Positions 1 through 8,051 of a stretch of 39,233 nucleotides of DNA are shown one piece after another. The notes under the pieces were generated by a model, which was given only the letters and a program-made list of their open reading frames with translations, made no database searches and was not told the origin of the DNA. Origin of the DNA: Burkholderiaceae bacterium (GTDB lineage: Bacteria; Pseudomonadota; Gammaproteobacteria; Burkholderiales; Burkholderiaceae); contig CANHPL010000023.1 of assembly GCA_947462685.1 (NCBI GenBank), positions 1 to 39,233 on the forward strand. The letters run 5' to 3'. The stretch's first letter is position 1. Each line of letters opens with the position of its first letter. Both the position numbers and the translations under genes were made by a program.

Positions 1-425
1 ACTTCAAACGCATTGCGAGTATCTAGCAGAATAAGGGGTTTGCCCGCATCATCATAGCCTTGAGATAACCACTCCTTTAATTTTTTTGCAGTTACACTAG
101 GCGCCCTTTTTTTAAATGCTTGTATGGTGGGATGATTCATCCGTATGATTTCATCTTTGATCTTGACGAGCATTTTTTTAAAGGGTTGGTACTCTGACCA
201 GCTATCTTTCGTGACGATGTTCGCTAATTCTGGAAATTGATTCAGCCAAGTAAAGAATTCGCGAATATGATTCTCCTTTCCAGCTAAAAACATATTAATT
301 CCTTCTGGAGCGATCAAAATCGTGCCTTTTAATTCTTTGAGTACACATTGATCAAGAAGTTGACCTTGAAGATTTTCAAGCTGGTCAAGCTCACAAAAGC
401 GATAAGTCGAGATATTTAAAAACAA
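1..425 (-). CDS. trhO: tRNA uridine-34 hydroxylase TrhO (rhodanese family), N-terminal part only
   Basis: This is the N-terminal 141 codons of a YceA/TrhO-type protein; the gene runs off the left edge. The family hydroxylates uridine 34 of certain tRNAs in the cytoplasm, the first step to 5-(carboxy)methoxyuridine. The translation begins FLNISTYRF, then has KGTILIAPEGIN near residues 35-47, KKMLVKIKDEI near 90-100 and LILLDTRNAFEV at the cut edge, where the rhodanese domain begins. The catalytic cysteine loop lies outside the window. The start is TTG at 425-423: an in-frame TAG lies two codons upstream, and a GAGGGG Shine-Dalgarno sits about 7 bases before the TTG. It follows the rluF-like gene by 14 bases on the same strand, so the two RNA-modification genes are probably co-transcribed. 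Confidence 0.85.
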   Translation of the reverse strand, partial: MFLNISTYRFCELDQLENLQGQLLDQCVLKELKGTILIAPEGINMFLAGKENHIREFFTWLNQFPELANIVTKDSWSEYQPFKKMLVKIKDEIIRMNHPTIQAFKKRAPSVTAKKLKEWLSQGYDDAGKPLILLDTRNAFE

Positions 426-439
426 GATCTAACCCCTCA

Positions 440-1201
440 CTAAAATTTCTCATTTGGACGAAGAAAGCGCCACTGCCCTAAAGGTAAATTGCCAAGAGTG
501 ATTTGACCAATCCGAATTCTTTTTAAACCAATGACATGCAAGCCAACCATTTCACACATGCGACGAATTTGGCGCTTTCGCCCTTCACGTAATACAAAAC
601 GTAATTGATTTTCATTTTGCCAGCTGACTTTTGCGGGTTGAAGAGCAACGCCGTCTAATGAAAGCCCATGACAAAGTGTGGCAAGACCCGTGTGGTCGAT
701 AGAACCTTCTACCCGGACCAAGTATTCTTTTTCAATATTGCTATGTTCTCCAATGATTTGTTTTGCAATCCGACCATCTTGAGTCAAAACTAATAAACCA
801 GTGGAGTCAATATCTAATCGACCCGCTGGCGCCAATCCCCTGGTATTTACTTTGGCATTCTTATTCGCGTCTAGATGCGTTCTAAAAAATCGGTCAGGGG
901 TAATTAAAGCAACGGCAGGTTCATATTCTTTATCCTCATCTAAATGAGAAATAAAACCAACAGGTTTATTTAAAAGAATCGTAATTCTTGCAGCTTGGGC
1001 GAGTTTGGCTTCTTTTTTAAGCTCAATTTTCTGGTTAGGAAAAGCCCTTGAGCCCAGCTCGGTCACAACCTCGCCATCTACAGTGACGAGCCCTTGTTCA
1101 ATGTAAAGATCTGCTTCTCTTCGAGAGCAGAGACCTTGTTCAGAGAGTAATTTAGATATTCGTATTTTTTCCACCCCTCTATTATCAAGCAATCGACACA
1201 A
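440..1201 (-). CDS. rluF: 23S rRNA pseudouridine synthase, RluF-like (RsuA/RluB/E/F family)
   Basis: Converts a uridine of 23S rRNA to pseudouridine; in E. coli RluF acts mainly at U2604. An S4 RNA-binding domain occupies residues 11-60 (SKLLSEQGLCSRREAD). The catalytic domain follows, with the family motif GRLDIDSTGLL and its nucleophilic Asp130, and EGRKRQIRRMCE near 210-221. The C-terminal pattern (MCEMVGLHVIGLKRIRIG, then PLGQWR) resembles RluF more than RluB or RluE, but paralogue assignment by eye is not certain. The start is unclear: 1201 is TTG, codon 4 is another TTG, and a GTG at 1174 lies just before the S4 domain with AGAGGGG touching it. It is the first gene of a minus-strand pair with trhO and is divergent from uup. 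The 73-base gap to uup shows no clear promoter. Confidence 0.8.
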   Translation of the reverse strand: MCRLLDNRGVEKIRISKLLSEQGLCSRREADLYIEQGLVTVDGEVVTELGSRAFPNQKIELKKEAKLAQAARITILLNKPVGFISHLDEDKEYEPAVALITPDRFFRTHLDANKNAKVNTRGLAPAGRLDIDSTGLLVLTQDGRIAKQIIGEHSNIEKEYLVRVEGSIDHTGLATLCHGLSLDGVALQPAKVSWQNENQLRFVLREGRKRQIRRMCEMVGLHVIGLKRIRIGQITLGNLPLGQWRFLRPNEKF

Positions 1202-1274
1202 GTTCGGCTTAAAATACGTTCTTCAGGCAAATCACATTGAATTTGTCTTCATCTAACTAGATTGTTTATTCTTC

Positions 1275-3167
1275 ATGGCTTTATTCGTTATTAGTGATGC
1301 TCAGCTTGCTTATGGGCATGTGGATTTACTTGCAAACACTTCATTTTCCTTAGAGGAGGGTGAAAGAGTTGGTTTAATTGGTAGAAATGGTGCAGGTAAA
1401 TCATCATTTTTAAAAATCATTGCCGAATTAGAAAAGCCAGATTCCGGAGTCATACAAAAGCAACAGGGCATCAAAATTGCATATGTGGCACAAGAACCAA
1501 TCTTTCTTTCTACGGACAGTGTTTTTGATACTGTTGCAAAAGGTCTTGAAGAAATCAAAGATTTTAGAGCAGAATATGAAGCCTTGAGCATGCAAGAATG
1601 GACTGATGATGTGCAACACCGCATGGATTATTTGTATGGTTTGATTGACGCTAATCAAGGTTGGGCTTGGGAGCAAAAAATTGATGAAGTATTGCATCAA
1701 TTACATTTAGATGGTTCACGTTTGATGTCTGAATTATCTGGAGGAAATAAAAAAAGAGTGGCTCTCGCCCAGGCATTGGTAACCCAGCCCGATGTATTGC
1801 TCTTAGATGAGCCGACTAACCATTTAGATATGGATTCAATTGAGTGGCTTGAGCAACTGCTCATTGACATGAATCGATCTTTAGTCTTTATTACCCATGA
1901 CCGGACATTTTTAGATCGAGTAGCGACGCGAATTATTGAATTAGACCGAGGGATTATTCGTAGTTACCCCGGAAATTTTCAATCATATCTAGGATTAAAA
2001 GAGCGGCAGTTGATGGATGAGTCCCTAGCAAATGCAAGAGCGGATAAGTTATTGGCTCAAGAAGAGACTTGGATTCGTCAAGGAGTAGAAGCTAGAAGAA
2101 CGCGAAGTGTAAGTCGAATCGCTAGGTTAGAGCACTTACGTGAACAGAGATCACAACGAAGAGAGCTCGTTGGACAGGTAAAGTTAGATATTAACTCCGG
2201 GCAAAAAACTGGAAAAATTGTCGCTGCATTGGAAAATGTTTCCTTAGCTTTTGGTAATAAACACATTGTGAAAGACTTTACGGGAACCATTTTAAGAGGT
2301 GATAAAGTTGGACTTCTAGGACCTAACGGTGCTGGTAAATCCACATTATTGAAAATTATTCTCGGCGAATTGCAGCCCAATCAAGGAGAAGTTAAGCAGG
2401 GTAGCATGATTGAAATTGCTTATTTTGATCAGCTTAGAGAATCTTTGGATTTGGAAGCAACTTTGGAGGACTTTATTAGTCCTGGCAGTGAGTGGGTTGA
2501 AATTGGTGGGCAGCGTAAGCATGTCAAAAGTTATCTCAATGATTTTTTGTTTTCACCACAACGTGCACGATCGCCTATCAAAACATTATCAGGTGGAGAG
2601 CGCAATCGCTTATTGTTGGCGCGTTTATTTGCCAAGCCTGCTAATGTATTAGTTTTAGATGAGCCAACGAATGATTTAGATATTGATACGCTAGATTTAT
2701 TAGAGGAATTTTTACAGGACTATAAAGGTACAGTATTTCTAGTGAGTCATGATCGCCAATTTTTAGATAATGTTGTGACTAGTATGATTGCCTTTGAGGG
2801 TGATGGAAAGTGGCGCGAATATGAAGGCGGATATGAAGATTGGAAGATTCAGAATCAACGCCGATTAGATTTACAAAAAAAACCAGCGTTTGAAGAGGAT
2901 AAAGTCTCTAAGTCTTTAAAGGTTAAAGAAGAGTCAACTCCTCAAAAAAAATCGAATAATAAATATCAAAAAGTTGAATTAGATAAAATTACTTCGGAAA
3001 TCGAGTTACTGGAGCTAGAGCAAATAGGTATTACCGAACAGCTCAGTCATGCCCAAATTTACATCGATCAAGCTGAGTTAGCAAAAGAACTTCAGGAACG
3101 TGCTTTAACGATCCAAAAACGACTGGACTATCTCATGTCAAAATGGGAAGAGTTAATGGTTAATTAA
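1275..3167 (+). CDS. uup: ABC-F family ATPase Uup
   Basis: A soluble protein with two ATP-binding cassettes and no membrane segments; ABC-F proteins act on ribosomes, and E. coli Uup is linked to ribosome function and to suppression of transposon excision. Cassette 1 has Walker A GRNGAGKS (36-43), signature LSGGNKKR near 154 and DEPTNHLD near 178. Cassette 2 has GPNGAGKST near 350, LSGGERNR near 437 and LDEPTNDLD near 461. The linker between them is rich in Arg and Leu, as in the ABC-F extension that contacts the ribosome. The last 80 residues are highly charged and helical (KYQKVELDKITSEIELLELE), matching the Uup C-terminal coiled coil. The DEPTNDLD second Walker B and this tail favour Uup over EttA or YheS. 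Length of 630 residues is normal. The SDR gene starts 18 bases downstream. Confidence 0.92.
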   Translation: MALFVISDAQLAYGHVDLLANTSFSLEEGERVGLIGRNGAGKSSFLKIIAELEKPDSGVIQKQQGIKIAYVAQEPIFLSTDSVFDTVAKGLEEIKDFRAEYEALSMQEWTDDVQHRMDYLYGLIDANQGWAWEQKIDEVLHQLHLDGSRLMSELSGGNKKRVALAQALVTQPDVLLLDEPTNHLDMDSIEWLEQLLIDMNRSLVFITHDRTFLDRVATRIIELDRGIIRSYPGNFQSYLGLKERQLMDESLANARADKLLAQEETWIRQGVEARRTRSVSRIARLEHLREQRSQRRELVGQVKLDINSGQKTGKIVAALENVSLAFGNKHIVKDFTGTILRGDKVGLLGPNGAGKSTLLKIILGELQPNQGEVKQGSMIEIAYFDQLRESLDLEATLEDFISPGSEWVEIGGQRKHVKSYLNDFLFSPQRARSPIKTLSGGERNRLLLARLFAKPANVLVLDEPTNDLDIDTLDLLEEFLQDYKGTVFLVSHDRQFLDNVVTSMIAFEGDGKWREYEGGYEDWKIQNQRRLDLQKKPAFEEDKVSKSLKVKEESTPQKKSNNKYQKVELDKITSEIELLELEQIGITEQLSHAQIYIDQAELAKELQERALTIQKRLDYLMSKWEELMVN

Positions 3168-3185
3168 AAAATAAATGGAGAAGAT

Positions 3186-3971
3186 ATGGATTTAGGAATT
3201 CATAACAAAGTCGCACTTGTACTAGCATCTAGCAAGGGACTCGGAAAAGCAATTGCCATGTCTCTGGCAAAAGAGGGCGCCAAGGTGGTTTTAACTGGAA
3301 GAAGCGTTGAACTATTGGAAGAGACTGCAAAGCAGATAAAAGACAATGGTGGATTTGCCTATGTATTGCCATGGGATTTACAGCAACTGGATCAGATTGA
3401 CGCCAAAATTAGCCAAATTGAGCATGAAGTTGGGCCTGTCGATATTTTGATTAATAACTCTGGTGGTCCGCCAATGAGCCAGGCATTTAATCAGTCGATT
3501 GAATCTTGGCAGAGTAACTTTAATCACATGGTTTTAATGATTATGAAGGTGACCGATCGAGTTTTACCTGGCATGCGCTCACGCCAATGGGGGCGAGTCA
3601 TCACCACAACTAGTTCAGGGACGATTGCACCCATTGCTAATTTGGCTATTTCGAATACCTTGCGTTTGGCGCTAAATGGTTGGACAAAAACTCTATCGAA
3701 TGAAGTGGCTGGTGATGGCATTACTGTGAACATTATCCTTCCTGGCAGAATCTTGACTGAGAGAATTTTGTATCTTGATCAGCAAAGATCGAATAATGAA
3801 GGAAAGCCTTTAGAAGATATCACTAAGCGAAGCGTGAGTTCGATTCCGATGAAGCGTTACGGAACACCAGAGGAATATGCTGATGCAGCAACCTTTTTAG
3901 CCAGTGAGAAAGCATCTTACATTACTGGCACTACCTTGCGGGTAGATGGTGGAAGTTTTGCTGGAATATAA
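3186..3971 (+). CDS. Atypical short-chain dehydrogenase/reductase lacking the YxxxK motif
   Basis: A 261-residue Rossmann-fold protein of the SDR superfamily; substrate unknown. The dinucleotide-binding turn is ASSKGLG (14-20) instead of TGxxxGxG, and the NNAG position reads NNSGGP near 91-96. A Ser at the catalytic serine position is present (S143), but the expected Tyr-x-x-x-Lys is replaced by S156-x-x-x-R160, within AISNTLR. The C-terminal ITGTTLRVDGG is typical of SDRs. This combination fits the subgroup described as BKR_like_SDR_like (cd05344), whose members deviate from both the cofactor motif and the catalytic tetrad. Start ATG follows ATGGAGAAGAT, a good ribosome site. The next gene starts inside this one (26-base overlap), suggesting translational coupling with the permease. 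It may be annotated 3-oxoacyl-ACP reductase, but the motifs do not support that activity. Confidence 0.82.
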   Translation: MDLGIHNKVALVLASSKGLGKAIAMSLAKEGAKVVLTGRSVELLEETAKQIKDNGGFAYVLPWDLQQLDQIDAKISQIEHEVGPVDILINNSGGPPMSQAFNQSIESWQSNFNHMVLMIMKVTDRVLPGMRSRQWGRVITTTSSGTIAPIANLAISNTLRLALNGWTKTLSNEVAGDGITVNIILPGRILTERILYLDQQRSNNEGKPLEDITKRSVSSIPMKRYGTPEEYADAATFLASEKASYITGTTLRVDGGSFAGI

Positions 3972-6441
3972 GAAAAGATTTGCAATTGCCAGTGAATTGA
4001 TCTGGCTATTAATTGCATTAGTGATTTCTGTAACGGCAATTACGAGCGTTACCTTTTTGTCTGATAGATTACAGCAATCATTCTCCCAAAAAGCGCGTGA
4101 GATGATTGCTGCCGACACGATTGTGCGCGGCGATCAAACCTTAGATCAAGCTTTTGAAAGTAAAGCGCATGCATTAGGACTACGAGTAGCAAAAACTACT
4201 ATTTTTTCTACTATGATGCAAGTAGGAAAAGAGAGTAAGTTGGTGTCCTTAAAAGCGGTTTCATCAAGCTATCCCTTACGCGGGAACTTGACTGTAGAGT
4301 ATCGAAATGCCTCTATATCACCAGGTCAAGTTTGGCTAGATCCCCAGTTAGCGGCTATTTATCAGTTAAAGATAGGTCAGGTGATCACTCTTGGTGAGAA
4401 GCAGTTTGTAGTTAGTAATTTAATTATTCGTGAACCAGATCGTGGAGCTGGTTTTATGAACTTTGCACCACGCGTTATGATTCATGAAGCTGACTTAGAC
4501 CAAACACGATTGCTTGGCTTAGGTAGTCGAGCAAGTTATCGTTTATTAATTGCGGGCAATGAAACTGCATCTATCATACAAAGTGAAGAGTCGATACAAG
4601 CCTTTACTTCATGGGCTAAATCATGGATAGAAGAGCGTAAGATGCGTGGCGTTCAACTTGAAAACCTAGAAACTGGTCAGCCTTTATTACGAAAAACAAT
4701 TGACCAAGCCAATCGTTTCTTGTCATTAGTTGCACTTTTAACGGGGATGATTGCTGCGGTAGGCATCGCGTTAGCAAGTCGACGATATGCCAAAAAACAG
4801 GTGATATCTACGGTCGTCAAAAAATGTTTTGGCGCCTCAGGATTCCAGATCATTAAGACCCATTTGTACTTATTTTTTCTCTTGATGTTGTTTGGAGGAA
4901 CTTTGGGAGTGGCATTTGGGTATGGATTACAAGAAGTTCTGATCCAAATTATGCAAAATTTGTTAGAAAAAAATTTACCAAGTCCAACACTTTGGCCCTT
5001 GATTTGGGGACTCTTGGTGGCTTGTGTTTTGCTACTCGGATTTGCACTTCCCCCGTTGTTAGCACTTACCCAAGTTTCACCAAACATGGTTTTAAGAAAA
5101 GAGAGTATGAATATACAGTTTAATTACTTGTTGACTGTAGGTTTAGGGATAGGTAGTTATTTTTTCTTATTGTTATGGATAGCCAATAACTTGCGCTTGA
5201 GTTTGATCGTTCTTAGTGGATTTGTAGGGGCTTGTATTATTTTTGCTGGAAGTGCTTACATACTTGCGCGATGGATTGGAAGGCTCATAAGCAATCAATA
5301 TTTTTCTTTACCAGGTATTCGATTTGCGGGACAGCGTATAGCTGGCGACCCATCCTGGATTAGTTTCCAAATTACCGCATTAGGTATTGCCATGTTGGCT
5401 ATATTGTTATTAATAGTGATTCGCTTTAATGTACTTGATGCCTGGCAAACCAGTATTCCACCTGGGGCAAATAATCGGTTTATATTAAATGTTTTACCTG
5501 ATCAAAAAGAATCAGTAGAAGGTATTTTATCGCAGCAATTACGTAGTAAAGATTTTGATTCCTATCCGATGATTCGGGGGAGATTAATGGCCATTAATGA
5601 TCGAGAGATTCGGGGTGTAGATTTTGCAGATCAAAATACCCAGCGATTAATAGAACGGGAATTTAATCTTTCATATACAGATAAACTCCCAGCAAAAAAT
5701 CGCATTATTACAGGCCGTTGGTTTGACAATAGTGATCCTATGCAAGTCTCGATGGAGTCAGGAATGATGAAGTCTTTACGATTAAAATTAGGGGATCTTC
5801 TGACTTTTGAAATAGCAGGACAAGCCTACCAAGTAAAGATTACCTCTGTGCGGAAACTAGATTGGAATTCGATGCGAGTGAATTTCTTTGCGATGATGCC
5901 CCCTGATTTATTAAAAGAGGCTCCACAGAGTTGGATTATGGCGTTTCGACAAGAGTCTGATCAGAGGGTGGATATGGATATTATTTATCGATTTCCCAAT
6001 ATCACTTCAGTCAACATAGAAGAATCGATTACTCAAGCGCAGGAGGTCTTGAAACAATTGATTTTTGCCATACAGGTTTTATTCTTATTTACCTTGTTAG
6101 CTGGTTTTGTGGTGTTAATGATTGCTCTATTATCGGTTCAAGAACAGCGAATGAATGAAGTTGCTATTTTAAAAACATTGGGCGCAAGTCAACAATATCT
6201 TTCTAGAGTGTGGTTGTTAGAGTTATTCATTTGCGGTGGTGTTGCTGGTGTGTTGAGCGGCTTTTTTGCTAGCTTTGCTGGTTGGTACTTATCTAACTAT
6301 ATATTGGAGATTGAAATGTCATTTCCCATATGGCTTATATGGTTTGGCATTATCTTGGGGATAATCATCAACAGTATGGCAAGTATTTGGTTAAAATTGA
6401 AGACGCTTCAAACATCACCAAACATGATCCTAAAAACTTAG
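3946..6441 (+). CDS. Large FtsX-type ABC transporter permease (YbbP/COG3127-like)
   Basis: An inner-membrane protein of 831 residues with two FtsX units, as in E. coli YbbP (about 800 residues); the substrate of this family is not settled. About ten hydrophobic segments can be seen: near residues 18-40, 262-283, 305-330, 350-375, 397-414, 418-440, 472-493, 703-730, 752-775 and 785-805. Large soluble, presumably periplasmic, regions lie at about 45-255 and 500-700. The C-terminal unit has the FtsX-like stretch NEVAILKTLGAS. Family members work with a YbbA-type ATPase, but none is encoded in this window. The ATG at 3946 overlaps the SDR gene by 26 bases; a TTG at 3958 is a possible alternative. 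The stop codon overlaps the convergent RDD gene's stop codon, with no room for a terminator. Confidence 0.85.
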   Translation: MVEVLLEYKKRFAIASELIWLLIALVISVTAITSVTFLSDRLQQSFSQKAREMIAADTIVRGDQTLDQAFESKAHALGLRVAKTTIFSTMMQVGKESKLVSLKAVSSSYPLRGNLTVEYRNASISPGQVWLDPQLAAIYQLKIGQVITLGEKQFVVSNLIIREPDRGAGFMNFAPRVMIHEADLDQTRLLGLGSRASYRLLIAGNETASIIQSEESIQAFTSWAKSWIEERKMRGVQLENLETGQPLLRKTIDQANRFLSLVALLTGMIAAVGIALASRRYAKKQVISTVVKKCFGASGFQIIKTHLYLFFLLMLFGGTLGVAFGYGLQEVLIQIMQNLLEKNLPSPTLWPLIWGLLVACVLLLGFALPPLLALTQVSPNMVLRKESMNIQFNYLLTVGLGIGSYFFLLLWIANNLRLSLIVLSGFVGACIIFAGSAYILARWIGRLISNQYFSLPGIRFAGQRIAGDPSWISFQITALGIAMLAILLLIVIRFNVLDAWQTSIPPGANNRFILNVLPDQKESVEGILSQQLRSKDFDSYPMIRGRLMAINDREIRGVDFADQNTQRLIEREFNLSYTDKLPAKNRIITGRWFDNSDPMQVSMESGMMKSLRLKLGDLLTFEIAGQAYQVKITSVRKLDWNSMRVNFFAMMPPDLLKEAPQSWIMAFRQESDQRVDMDIIYRFPNITSVNIEESITQAQEVLKQLIFAIQVLFLFTLLAGFVVLMIALLSVQEQRMNEVAILKTLGASQQYLSRVWLLELFICGGVAGVLSGFFASFAGWYLSNYILEIEMSFPIWLIWFGIILGIIINSMASIWLKLKTLQTSPNMILKT

Positions 6442-6977
6442 CCACTCATAGGTTCTTTTAGCACCAAAATGAATTTCGTTTTTGCTAGCTTATCCGCCAA
6501 AGATTGTGCCCCATGAGGATTTGATCGATCAAATAAACAAGTGAGTGGCCAAAACAATAGAACCATACAAAACATCAACTCGATTGTTGGCCAATTTCCC
6601 AGCGGGGTCATCAATACATGTTTAAAAAGAATATAAATAATGATGGTTGGAAATAGCCATAAGCTTGAAATTGCATAGCGAATGAGGGCTTGATTTCTTT
6701 TTAAAAGTTGTTCATTTTCATCGACTATTTTCACATGCCAAGTCTGCATGGCTAGTGTTTGGCCACTATGAGTCCAGTACCAAGTGAAATAAATCCCGAA
6801 CAAAATATACACATGCCCAAAGGCTAACCAATTAGGTAATTGGAATTGAAAGAGGATGCCAAGCAACAGAGATGGGACTAAATAACCCAAAGCCCAAACA
6901 CCCACCAATATCAGCATCTCATAGAGATTCACACAAATCCGTCGACGAATACTTGGGGCAGGTGAGATCAATTGCAA
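6438..6977 (-). CDS. RDD family membrane protein
   Basis: A 179-residue inner-membrane protein with the RDD layout. It has an N-terminal RRRICVNLYE stretch leading into the first membrane helix (about 19-44), a second helix near 52-68 and GQTLAMQTWHVKIVD (about 72-86), the usual motif after helix 2. Further helices lie near 104-122 and 133-150, and the tail has DRSNPHGAQSLADKLAKTK. The role of RDD proteins is variable; some move small ions or osmolytes, and none can be assigned here. The start is TTG at 6977 (a second TTG is at 6971) because no in-frame ATG precedes the first motif. It is the last gene of a minus-strand run: sigma factor, DUF3619, DUF3106, RDD, with 11 bases to DUF3106. Its stop overlaps that of the convergent permease gene. 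Confidence 0.85.
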   Translation of the reverse strand: MQLISPAPSIRRRICVNLYEMLILVGVWALGYLVPSLLLGILFQFQLPNWLAFGHVYILFGIYFTWYWTHSGQTLAMQTWHVKIVDENEQLLKRNQALIRYAISSLWLFPTIIIYILFKHVLMTPLGNWPTIELMFCMVLLFWPLTCLFDRSNPHGAQSLADKLAKTKFILVLKEPMSG

Positions 6978-6988
6978 AAGAAATCTAT

Positions 6989-7459
6989 TTAATTTTTCAG
7001 TGTCGGCGAATTAACTAAAGAAGGCTTTTTTGATTTATTTTTCTCAGCAGCTTCATCTGCTAATTGTTTTTTTTCTTCTGGAGTTAATTGTTGGTAAGCT
7101 TCCCAAGCCTCTGATTTCTTATCATTAGGAATATCAAGACTTTTAATAAAATTTGCTCTAGCTAACCTACGATCATTGGGGGACAACTTTGCCCAATCTG
7201 ACATTCTTGATTTCAAGCGTTCTTGATCTGTTTCTGGTAGTTTTTCATAGCGATTAGCTAATTGAACCCACTTTGAACGTTGTTCAACAGAGAGTGTGCT
7301 CCAGTCTTCTTGAAGACTCGCTAGCGTTTCTTTTTGAGAGTTTGTTAAGCTATACCATGAGGGATTGCTTGGCATGACTCCTTGGGCAATACTAAAAGAG
7401 CTTGCCGTCAAAGATATAGTTAAAACAGTGCATGTTAGAAAAAATCGTCGGCCGATCAT
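6989..7459 (-). CDS. Exported DUF3106 protein with an 18-residue repeat
   Basis: A 156-residue protein with a clear signal peptide (RR near the start, hydrophobic residues 6-24, probable cleavage near SIA/QG at 25), so periplasmic. The mature part is helical, charged and repetitive. Aromatic residues at 35, 53, 71 and 89 are exactly 18 apart, each followed three residues later by Leu (38, 56, 74, 92) and a polar Gln/Glu/Asp-rich run. A fifth unit starts at Y122 (L125). The tail is Lys-rich. This matches DUF3106, a betaproteobacterial family of unknown function. Its place after an ECF sigma factor and a single-pass membrane protein suggests a periplasmic sensor or target, which is inference. 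Start ATG at 7459; the DUF3619 gene ends 30 bases upstream. Confidence 0.85.
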   Translation of the reverse strand: MIGRRFFLTCTVLTISLTASSFSIAQGVMPSNPSWYSLTNSQKETLASLQEDWSTLSVEQRSKWVQLANRYEKLPETDQERLKSRMSDWAKLSPNDRRLARANFIKSLDIPNDKKSEAWEAYQQLTPEEKKQLADEAAEKNKSKKPSLVNSPTLKN

Positions 7460-7489
7460 AATATGACTTTTTGCCTTTATCTAATTGGC

Positions 7490-8041
7490 TTACGGATTTG
7501 TACTGATATCTGGAGCACGATTCTCAAGATTCGAGGGGGTATTTTCCTGAGGGGCTGAAGAGGAGGAATCTTCGATCTTCACCGAATCTGTTTGAAGTTT
7601 TGTATCCGAGGGATTCATCATTTTTTTCAAAAATAGTCTAAAACCATCATCGGCATAAGCATCTGGAGGGACAGAGTCCGTCAAAATCGCAGTATCAACA
7701 TCTGCAATGTGATTAATTCGGGTATTTTGTTGCCATTGAGCAATTCCAAAAACCAATAGGAGAACGAACAAAATAGGGCTTAAAGGACCCAGCTTTTGTA
7801 AAAAACCAAATTTTGATGAATTTTGCGATGGCGCAGAAGAAGATTTATTATTTTGAAGAGATAAAGCAATTTCTCTTGATTTTTCAAGACGTTGTAGCAC
7901 CTTAGGTGAAAGATGCCCTAGTTCTTTGTCGAGCGACCGAGCAATTGTTTTACCAATTTGATCAACATAAAGGTCGTCACTGGTCAACGGATTGCCCACT
8001 GAAGAGTTGATTAGCGTGATATTCGTTTGCGATGCGTTCAT
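7490..8041 (-). CDS. DUF3619 single-pass membrane protein, possible anti-sigma factor
   Basis: A 183-residue protein with one hydrophobic segment at about 88-103 (ILFVLLLVFGIAQW), giving an N-terminal cytoplasmic domain of about 85 residues and a C-terminal periplasmic part. The N-terminal part contains DQIGKTIARSLDKELGHLSP, and after the helix comes DVDTAILTDSVPPDAYADDGF, the conserved block I associate with DUF3619. The tail is Ser/Pro/Asn-rich. The start at ATG 8041 was chosen over a TTG at 8068 because the ATG leaves 10 bases after the sigma-factor stop, whereas the TTG overlaps it. Topology and position right after an ECF sigma gene resemble membrane anti-sigma factors. No known anti-sigma motif (such as the ZAS zinc site) is visible, so this role is a hypothesis. 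Confidence 0.8.
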   Translation of the reverse strand: MNASQTNITLINSSVGNPLTSDDLYVDQIGKTIARSLDKELGHLSPKVLQRLEKSREIALSLQNNKSSSAPSQNSSKFGFLQKLGPLSPILFVLLLVFGIAQWQQNTRINHIADVDTAILTDSVPPDAYADDGFRLFLKKMMNPSDTKLQTDSVKIEDSSSSAPQENTPSNLENRAPDISTNP

Positions 8042-8051
8042 AATTTCAATT

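Noticed and set aside
4677..5087. A 136-codon minus-strand open frame inside the permease gene
   Set aside because: Antisense shadow of a membrane protein gene; composition is Lys/Asn/Pro-rich with no recognisable motif.
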